5,425 bases of DNA, from assembly GCA_937860195.1 (NCBI GenBank), contig CALMBN010000254.1, positions 1 through 5,425 on the forward strand. The letters run 5' to 3'. The notes beneath the pieces were generated by a model. It did not search any database. It had not been told where the DNA came from and was given only the letters and a program-made list of their open reading frames with translations. Of this stretch, positions 1-4,617 are shown piece after piece. The number at the start of each line of letters is the position of its first letter. Within the stretch, counting starts at the first letter, position 1. The DNA comes from an uncultured Novosphingobium sp. Lineage in GTDB: Bacteria > Pseudomonadota > Alphaproteobacteria > Sphingomonadales > Sphingomonadaceae. The position numbers were made by a program, and so were the translations under genes.

Positions 1-461
1 ATTTGCAGGGTAGGGGTGGTAAGTGATTCGGGGATAATAATTCCAAAATTGCCAAGGAAACTAACCACATATCCCGACCAGCCCACCGCAACCGTTGATG
101 CTGCGATACCATATTCGAGGAGTAATAACAGCCCCATAATCCACGCCAGTAATTCGCCGACACTGGCATAAGCATAAGAATAAGCACTTCCTGAAACGGG
201 GAGCATGGATGAAAGTTCAGCGAAGCAAAGGCCAGCAAACGCGCAGCATAAACCAGCTATAACAAATGAAATCATAATTGCTGGTCCAGCATATTCAGCA
301 GCAGCTCGTCCGGTCATAACGAAAATACCAGCACCGATGATGCAGCCGATACCGAGGCTTATAAGGTTGAGTGCTGATAAAGTACGTTTTAATTCACCTT
401 TTTGTGATTCTGCTTGAATAGAAGCAATCGATTTTTTTACCATAAATTTAGACAGACTCAT
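1..461 (-). CDS. APC-superfamily amino acid permease, N-terminal part (runs off the left edge)
   Basis: Translating the minus strand gives an open frame of about 153 residues with no stop, so the gene continues beyond the window. After a charged cytoplasmic start (MSLSKFMVKKS...) comes a first membrane helix containing LGIGCIIGAGIFVMTGRAA, which carries the G-x-G-I-F signature of APC transporters. A second hydrophobic stretch leads into FAELSSMLPVSGSAYSYAY, the conserved helix 2-3 region, followed by a third helix, GELLAWIMGLLLLLEYG. This order is typical of the cationic amino acid transporter-like (YfnA/CAT) group: inner-membrane proteins of about 450-500 residues with 12 or more helices that import amino acids by proton symport or exchange. 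Substrate cannot be told. I chose the ATG at 461 because GGAGG (466-470) lies 4 bases upstream of it. An in-frame ATG at 485 has no ribosome binding site, and one at 443 is possible but less likely. Confidence 0.88.
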   Translation of the reverse strand, partial: MSLSKFMVKKSIASIQAESQKGELKRTLSALNLISLGIGCIIGAGIFVMTGRAAAEYAGPAIMISFVIAGLCCAFAGLCFAELSSMLPVSGSAYSYAYASVGELLAWIMGLLLLLEYGIAASTVAVGWSGYVVSFLGNFGIIIPESLTTPTLQ

Positions 462-464
462 ACC

Positions 465-470
465 ACCTCC
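465..470 (-). promoter_or_regulatory. Ribosome binding site GGAGGT for the amino acid permease
   Basis: The minus strand reads GGAGGT immediately upstream of the ATG at 461. The spacing is short (3-4 bases) but the match is near perfect. It decides between the three in-frame ATG codons at 485, 461 and 443. Confidence 0.6.
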
Positions 471-573
471 AAATAATTTATTCATTTGGTTCTAGCGTTT
501 TAAGTGATATTTGCAATGATTTTGTTATAAGGCAGATTTTGTCAGTTCGAGTGTAACGAGAAATCTTTGCTAT

Positions 574-653
574 TGTCATACCCGCGAAGGCTGGTATCCA
601 TGCTTATCAAAAGCAATTGATTGGTATGGATTCCGCCCTTCGGCGGAATGACA
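574..653. repeat. Composite palindromic element (80 bp) with TGTCAT/ATGACA ends
   Basis: Outer arms TGTCAT (574-579) and ATGACA (648-653) are perfect inverted repeats. Inside them lie an imperfect hairpin CCCGCGAAGGCTGG (581-594), a second inverted pair ATCCAT (596-601)/ATGGAT (626-631) enclosing a small GCTT/AAGC hairpin (602-605/611-614), and a hairpin CCGCC-CTTC-GGCGG (633-646). The two halves are also imperfect inverted copies of each other over about 28 bases. This style of palindrome is common as dispersed, non-autonomous (REP/MITE-like) repeats in proteobacterial intergenic regions. No transposase is present. Copy number in the genome cannot be judged from one window. Confidence 0.72.
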
Positions 654-837
654 GAAAAACAGTAAAAAACCCACTTCCCGACCATTTTATTCCCTTTTAT
701 ATTGGTGGTGTGGTTAGGAATATTCCATCGAAGTCGTAGTGGTCGGCATGACACCAAAGCTCAGTTACGGGCAGATTAGTTGTCTCTTTAAATCAATGAG
801 GCAGGGAGCCTGTAAGCTGGGGAGCCACCGTAATCAT

Positions 838-870
838 GTTTGCAATCGTCATAATCGGGCGATTACAAAC
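838..870 (-). repeat. 11-bp stem hairpin
   Basis: Bases 838-848 (GTTTGCAATCG) pair with 860-870 (CGATTACAAAC) around an 11-base loop. In minus-strand RNA the one non-Watson-Crick position would be a G-U wobble, so the minus strand would give the better structure. There is no T-run after it on that strand, so it is not a standard intrinsic terminator. Function unknown. Confidence 0.35.
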
Positions 871-1074
871 TGCTTTATGGTTATTGAAAGGAAAGCTGGT
901 TACTTCCTCTCACTGAAACAAACCCGCTCTGACCAAGTATTTTAGAGCATTTTCGCTTTAGAATTGCACTAGGCAGTGTTGTTAAAAAAAAGTCCAGACA
1001 TGCGAATTCCTGACCACACCAGGTTTTAATAAATACGAAAAAAGAAAAAATGGAAATATTTAAATGATAAAGAA

Positions 1075-1165
1075 GTCATCCTGTGGGACACGAAGTGTCA
1101 GCGCAGGATCTCAGTATAGTTGTAAACAGATCCTGCGCTGTGGCTAAAGCCACCCACAGGATGAC
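1075..1165. repeat. Fully nested cloverleaf palindrome (91 bp), possible MITE or 3' structured RNA
   Basis: The outer arms GTCATCCTGTGGG (1075-1087) and CCCACAGGATGAC (1153-1165) are perfect 13-bp inverted repeats. The enclosed sequence folds into three consecutive hairpins: ACAC-GAA-GTGT (1088-1098); a perfect 13-bp stem CAGCGCAGGATCT (1099-1111)/AGATCCTGCGCTG (1128-1140) with a 16-base loop; and TGGC-TAAA-GCCA (1141-1152). The segments abut exactly, so every base outside the loops is paired. The element begins 9 bases after the stop codon of the 111-residue gene, so on the minus strand it could form the 3' end of that transcript and act as a terminator or stabiliser. It shares its GTCAT/ATGAC ends with the element at 574-653, suggesting one family of mobile palindromes. 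Confidence 0.85.
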
Positions 1166-1174
1166 AGATTGTAA

Positions 1175-1510
1175 CTATTTCTTAGTTTCGCCCATCGCCT
1201 CAAGAATTTTGGCAATGCTGACTTCGGAATTGCCTTCTTCTATTTGCTGGAAGGTTACCCCGAACATTTCGGAAACTTTTTTGGTGATTTCAACAGGTGG
1301 TTCTTTGCCCCTGCCTGATACCACAACTTCACCATAAGCATCTTTAACAAAGTTCTGGATGTTATATTTATTTTTTACTGCTTGTTGAAATTTGGTTACA
1401 AGACTCGGTTTGATGGCAACATAGCACCAATAAAAGCCACCCTGCTGCATCATCCCGCGAACCAGCGTGATGAGCCGTGAAGCACTATCCTGTGTCACGG
1501 AACCAGACAC
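1175..1510 (-). CDS. Small soluble protein of unknown function (111 aa), partner of the upstream membrane peptide
   Basis: I do not recognise the family. The protein has no signal peptide or membrane helix. Visible segments are a polar N-terminus (1-25), an aromatic strand-like motif FYWCYVAIKPS (26-36) with the only cysteine (C29), a basic stretch to about residue 56, then YGEVVVSGRGKEPP (59-72), and an amphipathic, charged C-terminus ending in GETKK. The alternation of strand and helix suggests a small alpha/beta fold (inference). The GTG at 1510 directly follows an in-frame TAA, so it is the earliest possible start. GGCAGG in the end of the upstream gene sits about 9 bases before it, which supports that start; a GTG at codon 5 or ATGs at codons 20-21 remain possible. 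Only 6 bases separate it from the stop of the upstream small gene, so the two are very likely co-transcribed. Confidence 0.7.
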   Translation of the reverse strand: MSGSVTQDSASRLITLVRGMMQQGGFYWCYVAIKPSLVTKFQQAVKNKYNIQNFVKDAYGEVVVSGRGKEPPVEITKKVSEMFGVTFQQIEEGNSEVSIAKILEAMGETKK

Positions 1511-1516
1511 TTAAAT

Positions 1517-1753
1517 TTACCTGCCTACCAAAGTAGTGGTAGCATCCTGCGCCCTATGACCCAGCTTGCTGACCATATTACCTACCACTCCACCAACAGT
1601 AGCTGCAGCAGCATATGTCATCCCAGCAGATAGACCTATACCTTCCATAGCACCGATAAGACCCGCTGCTGGTCCAAGTGCGACCAAAGCAACAACTGCT
1701 GCCGCACCGAGAATAACTGAACCCCAACTAACACCCTTCATAGAATCAAACAT
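1517..1753 (-). CDS. Gly/Ala-rich small membrane peptide (about 78 aa), function unknown
   Basis: The product is a short, very hydrophobic protein with two likely membrane segments: residues about 12-36 (VILGAAAVVALVALGPAAG within) and about 38-61 (glycines spaced as in GGVVGN). They are followed by a short polar tail (SKLGHRAQD). Regular small-residue spacing resembles glycine-zipper peptides, a feature seen in pore-forming peptides, holins and some bacteriocins, but also in ordinary membrane or outer-membrane lipoprotein-like proteins. The start is taken as the ATG at 1753 because AGGAG (1762-1766) lies 8 bases upstream. An in-frame ATG at 1786 would add 11 residues but has no ribosome binding site. 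It is the first gene of a two-gene unit with the 111-residue protein 6 bases downstream. No family could be named. Confidence 0.68.
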   Translation of the reverse strand: MFDSMKGVSWGSVILGAAAVVALVALGPAAGLIGAMEGIGLSAGMTYAAAATVGGVVGNMVSKLGHRAQDATTTLVGR

Positions 1754-1761
1754 AATACCAA

Positions 1762-1766
1762 CTCCT
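1762..1766 (-). promoter_or_regulatory. Strong ribosome binding site AGGAG for the small membrane peptide
   Basis: The minus strand reads AGGAG followed by 8 bases and ATG (1753). It lies inside the longer frame that would begin at 1786, which argues for the shorter protein. Confidence 0.65.
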
Positions 1767-1802
1767 AAATTTAAAACATTTATCACTCAATAAGCCAAAG
1801 AT

Positions 1803-1832
1803 AGCATATTTTATGAAAAAGTTATATTACAA
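1803..1832 (-). promoter_or_regulatory. Possible promoter of the small gene pair
   Basis: On the minus strand TTGTAA (1827-1832) and TATGCT (1803-1808) are separated by 18 bases, resembling sigma-70 -35 and -10 hexamers, about 50 bases upstream of the start at 1753. The surroundings are very AT-rich, so a chance match is quite possible. Confidence 0.3.
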
Positions 1833-1895
1833 TTATGTGAATCTATATGTTACAGCCCGCAATAAATATTTATTCATATTTATCAATATGATAGG

Positions 1896-2870
1896 CTATT
1901 TATCGTGCTTGGTCACAAAATCGACAATGATAGGAACGACATTTTCACGGAATTTACGGCCGTTGAAAATACCATAATGCCCCACGCCTTTCTGCATATA
2001 ATGCTTACGCATTTTGTCAGGCAGGTTTTTGCAGAGCTTTTGCGCTGCTTCGGTTTGCCCAACGCCAGAAATATCATCCAGCTCACCTTCCAGCGTTAAA
2101 AGTGCAGTTTCGGTGATTGCTTCAGGCTTTACTTTTTTGCCTTTATATAGGAATTCGCCTTTGGGCAATAGCTGACGCTGGAAAACCTGATCAATACAAT
2201 CAAGATAAAACTCAGCCGGCAAATCAGAAACTGAAAGATATTCATCATAGAATTTTTTATGGGCGCGCGCGCTTTCACCGTCACCTTCCACCAAATGCTT
2301 GAACAGGTCTTTATGGGCGGTTATGTGGCGTTCCATATTCAGCGTCATAAATCCAGTAAGCTGTAAAAACCCTGGATAAACACGGCGCATAAAACCAGAA
2401 TAATGCATAGGTACGCGGGTTATCACATTTTTCTCAAACCATGCCAGCGGTTTTTCGGTAGCTGACAAATTAACTTTGGTAGGGTTGGCACGCGTATCGA
2501 TAGGGCCGCCAATAAGTGTCATCGAGCGTGGTGCGCGGGGATCATTTGCTTCATTCATAACCGAAGCCGCAACCATAACCGGAACTGATGGCTGGCACAC
2601 TGCCATAAGATGCACATCCGGTCCAAGGTCACGGATAAATTCAATAGTGTAAGCAATATAATCTTCCAGATGGAAAGCACCATGCGTTGTTGAGACGTGG
2701 CGGGCATCAAGCCAGTCGGTTATATAAACATCAAGGAAAGGCAACAATGCTTCCACAGTACCACGCAGTAAAGTCGCATGATGACCAGACATTGGCGCAA
2801 CAAGCAGTAATTTCGGCTGCACTATCTTGCCGTGTTTTTTGAAGTGCAGCAGGCGACAGAATGGTTTTTC
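1896..2870 (-). CDS. phaZ: Intracellular polyhydroxyalkanoate depolymerase PhaZ, lacking its N-terminus at the junction
   Basis: The protein closely follows intracellular (d)PHA depolymerases such as Cupriavidus PhaZ1, which hydrolyse stored polyhydroxybutyrate granules in the cytoplasm. Counting from the GTG at 2822, visible landmarks are VAPMSGHHATLLRGT (8-22), VYITDWLDAR (32-41), the nucleophile motif AVCQPSVP (C76), GGPIDTRANPT (105-115), RRVYPGFLQ (146-154), GELDDISG (catalytic Asp) and GHYGIFNGR (catalytic His282). The Cys-Asp-His triad of this family is therefore intact. Family members are about 400-420 residues; only about 325 are visible. The GTG at 2822 is not the true start: it has no ribosome binding site, and the same frame continues upstream as EKPFCRLLHFKKHGKIV, which matches the conserved EKPFC-KL--FKR region of the family. 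Homology fades at about 2870, so roughly the first 80-100 residues are missing. It ends ...FVTKHDK with a TAG at 1896-1898, about 140 bases before the small gene pair. Confidence 0.9.
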   Translation of the reverse strand, partial: EKPFCRLLHFKKHGKIVQPKLLLVAPMSGHHATLLRGTVEALLPFLDVYITDWLDARHVSTTHGAFHLEDYIAYTIEFIRDLGPDVHLMAVCQPSVPVMVAASVMNEANDPRAPRSMTLIGGPIDTRANPTKVNLSATEKPLAWFEKNVITRVPMHYSGFMRRVYPGFLQLTGFMTLNMERHITAHKDLFKHLVEGDGESARAHKKFYDEYLSVSDLPAEFYLDCIDQVFQRQLLPKGEFLYKGKKVKPEAITETALLTLEGELDDISGVGQTEAAQKLCKNLPDKMRKHYMQKGVGHYGIFNGRKFRENVVPIIVDFVTKHDK

Positions 2871-2880
2871 GCCTATTACT
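2859..2880. other. Junction between two unrelated sequences (probable chimeric join)
   Basis: To the left, phaZ is readable on the minus strand up to about 2870. To the right, the peptide transporter is readable on the plus strand from about 2862. Both genes are cut inside conserved coding sequence, both lose their 5' parts, and base composition jumps from about 40 percent to well over 60 percent G+C. TGGTTTTTCGCC (2862-2873) reads sensibly in both proteins (WFFA forward, GEKP reverse), so a short shared sequence may have mediated the join. Confidence 0.75.
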
Positions 2881-3200
2881 TCTTCGCTACCACCGCCCAG
2901 CTTTGCCTCTCACCCGTCGGCCTGTCGGCGATGAACCGGCTGGCGCCAAGCTTCATGGCTTCGCTGATCATGGGGGCGTGGTTCTATATGACGGCAGTCG
3001 GCAATTTCGTCGCGGGCAAGATCGGCGAGGCGACTGGCGGCGAAGGCGGCGCGATGACCAAGCAGGGCTTGCTCGATATCTATGAGCTGTTCGGCTGGAT
3101 CAGCATTGGCGTGGCTGTTGCAGTGCTGCTGCTGTCGCCCATCGTCAAACGCTGGATGCATCTCGACACGCTCGAAGATGGTCCGGCAAAGGCGGAGTAG
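2862..3200 (+). CDS. POT/PTR2-family proton-dependent peptide transporter, C-terminal fragment
   Basis: The frame encodes the end of an inner-membrane proton/oligopeptide symporter. The diagnostic stretch is LCLSPVGLSAMNRLAP followed by a helix containing MGAWFYMTAVGNFVAG, the conserved late-helix region of POT transporters (DtpA/DtpT group). A polar loop (GEATGGEGGAMTK) and a last helix, GWISIGVAVAVLLLSPIV, precede a short charged tail ending at TAG 3198-3200. About 113 residues are visible out of roughly 450-500, so most of the protein is missing. The frame extends to 2832 on paper, but codons before about 2862 are phaZ sequence read backwards and not transporter. The following amidohydrolase starts 4 bases after the stop, which suggests co-transcription and a role in taking up di- or tripeptides or the products of that enzyme. 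Confidence 0.85.
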   Translation, partial: WFFAYYFFATTAQLCLSPVGLSAMNRLAPSFMASLIMGAWFYMTAVGNFVAGKIGEATGGEGGAMTKQGLLDIYELFGWISIGVAVAVLLLSPIVKRWMHLDTLEDGPAKAE

Positions 3201-3204
3201 GCGC

Positions 3205-4617
3205 ATGCTTTCCCTACGTCATTCGCTGCTGGGTGTCGCCGCCTGCGCTTTGGTTCTCACTGGCACCGGGGCAGGGCTGGCCAAGGACAAGAAGGAGGAC
3301 AGCCCGGCGGTCAAAGCTGCGCGGGATTTCGACAAGAACCCTTATCCATCGACCTACAAGCCTTACCCCGGTCGCCCCACCCTGATCACCGGAGCGACGG
3401 TGTTCGATGGCACCGGCAAGCGGATCGATGGCGGCGCGGTGCTGATCCGCGATGGCAAGATCGCTGCTGTGGCGGGCAGTCTGGCCGACATGGATGTTCC
3501 GGTCGATGCGGTGCGGATCGACGGGACCGGCAAATTCGTCACCCCGGGGATCATCGATGCCCACAGCCATCTGGGGGACTATCCCAGCCCCGGGGTTGAT
3601 GCCCACCAGGACGGCAACGAGATGACCGATCCGACCACGCCCAACGTCTGGGCCGAGCATTCGGTCTGGCCGCAAGATCCCGGCTTTTCGCGGGCGATGG
3701 CCAATGGCGGGGTCACTGCGCTGATGGTTCTGCCGGGCAGCGGCAATCTGATGGGCGGGCGCGGTGTGGTGCTCAAGAACGTTGGCAGCCGGACGGTGCA
3801 GGGAATGAAGTTCCCAAGCGCCCCCTATTCGCTCAAAATGGCCTGCGGCGAGAACCCCAAGCGGGTCTATGGCGGCAAGGGCCGCGCGCCCTCAACCCGG
3901 ATGGGCAACTTTGCGGTCAACCGCGAGACCTGGATAAAGGCCACCGAATACCGCGCCAAACGCGATGCCGGAAAGCTTGAAAGCCGGGATCTGGCGATGG
4001 AGACGCTGGCCGGTGTGCTCGAGGGTGAGATCCTGATCCAGAACCATTGCTACCGCGCCGACGAAATGGCGCTGGTGCTCGATATGGCGAAGGAATTCGG
4101 CTACAAGGTCAGCACGTTCCACCACGCGGTCGAAGCTTACAAGATCGGCGACCTGCTCGCCGCGAACGACGTCTGCAGTGCGGTCTGGGCCGATTGGTGG
4201 GGCTTCAAGATGGAAGCCTACGATGCCATCCCTGAGAATGCCGGGCTGCTGTACAAGTCCGGGGCCTGCGTGGTGATCCATTCGGATGACGAGAACGGGA
4301 TTCAGCGACTGCCGCAGGAAGCCGCCAAGGCCCAGGGCGACGCCCGCCGGGCGGGAATCGTGATCCCCGATGGCGAAGTGATCCGCTGGCTGACGCTCAA
4401 CCCGGCCAAGGCGATCGGGGTCGACAAGCTGACTGGCAGCCTGGAAGTGGGCAAGGGCGGCGATGTCGTACTTTGGAATGGCAACCCCTTGTCGGTCTAT
4501 TCGCGGCCTGAAAAAGTCTGGGTCGATGGCGCGCTGCTGTTCGATAGCAGCGACCGCAAACGCCGCGCGGTAAGCGATTTCGAGCTTGGCCAGCCCGGCG
4601 AAGGGGACGTGAAATGA
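3205..4617 (+). CDS. Exported amidohydrolase (COG1228 / imidazolonepropionase-related), 470 aa
   Basis: This is a metal-dependent hydrolase of the amidohydrolase superfamily; the substrate is unknown, with small peptides or amides likely given the neighbouring transporter. The N-terminus (MLSLRHSLLGVAACALV...) is a Sec signal peptide with probable cleavage after A26 (GLA/KDKK), so it acts in the periplasm or beyond. A linker NPYPSTYKPYPGRPTLI leads into the beta-sandwich (about 58-112) and the TIM barrel. Metal-ligand candidates are H120-x-H122 (PGIIDAHSHLG), H281 (QNHCYRADE), H306/H307 (STFHHAVEAYK) and D361 (VIHSDDEN). The C-terminal NPAKAIGVDKLTGSLEVGKG and GDVVLWNGNPL segments are typical of the family. 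The ATG at 3205 is preferred over upstream GTG codons because GGAG lies 7 bases before it and the signal peptide begins there; upstream starts would overlap the transporter gene. It overlaps the next gene by ATGA. Confidence 0.9.
   Translation: MLSLRHSLLGVAACALVLTGTGAGLAKDKKEDSPAVKAARDFDKNPYPSTYKPYPGRPTLITGATVFDGTGKRIDGGAVLIRDGKIAAVAGSLADMDVPVDAVRIDGTGKFVTPGIIDAHSHLGDYPSPGVDAHQDGNEMTDPTTPNVWAEHSVWPQDPGFSRAMANGGVTALMVLPGSGNLMGGRGVVLKNVGSRTVQGMKFPSAPYSLKMACGENPKRVYGGKGRAPSTRMGNFAVNRETWIKATEYRAKRDAGKLESRDLAMETLAGVLEGEILIQNHCYRADEMALVLDMAKEFGYKVSTFHHAVEAYKIGDLLAANDVCSAVWADWWGFKMEAYDAIPENAGLLYKSGACVVIHSDDENGIQRLPQEAAKAQGDARRAGIVIPDGEVIRWLTLNPAKAIGVDKLTGSLEVGKGGDVVLWNGNPLSVYSRPEKVWVDGALLFDSSDRKRRAVSDFELGQPGEGDVK
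4601..4607 (+). promoter_or_regulatory. Ribosome binding site AAGGGGA for the second amidohydrolase-like gene
   Basis: The purine-rich run ends 6 bases before the ATG at 4614, inside the end of the preceding gene. It supports a start overlapping the previous stop by ATGA, hence translational coupling. Confidence 0.55.

Larger units (their letters stand above)
486..1174. other. Intergenic region of about 690 bases with palindromic elements and no convincing gene
   Basis: Both strands lack a reading frame with a ribosome binding site and protein-like composition. The short open frames here have unusual residue composition and overlap the palindromes. What can be seen: a composite inverted repeat at 574-653, a fully nested cloverleaf palindrome at 1075-1165, a single hairpin at 838-870, and otherwise AT-rich sequence without recognisable tRNA, tmRNA, 6S or SRP RNA features. 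The permease promoter must lie in 486-560 or further upstream on the minus strand, but I could not find a well-spaced -35/-10 pair. Confidence 0.6.

Noticed and set aside
678..746. Possible third palindromic element: CCGACCA (678-684) and TGGTCGG (740-746) around GGAATATTCC (717-726)
   Set aside because: The arms are only 7 bp, far apart and without nested structure; chance is a sufficient explanation.
542..757. Short minus-strand open frame (71 codons)
   Set aside because: It reads straight through the palindromic element at 574-653, so it is a by-product of that repeat.
739..945. Short plus-strand open frame (68 codons) in the intergenic region
   Set aside because: No ribosome binding site, odd residue composition, and it spans the hairpin at 838-870; nothing suggests selection on protein sequence.
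967..1027. Weak hairpins CACT/AGTG (967-978) and CCTG/CAGG followed by TTTT, considered as terminators
   Set aside because: Stems of only about 4 bp and no convincing upstream gene on the plus strand that would need a terminator there.
1083..1337. Plus-strand open frame of 84 codons
   Set aside because: Begins inside the cloverleaf repeat and then runs antisense to the 111-residue gene, which has better start signals and protein-like content.
1861..1874. Perfect AT palindrome AATAAATATTTATT after the phaZ stop
   Set aside because: Contains only A and T, in very AT-rich surroundings; too weak for a terminator and expected by chance.
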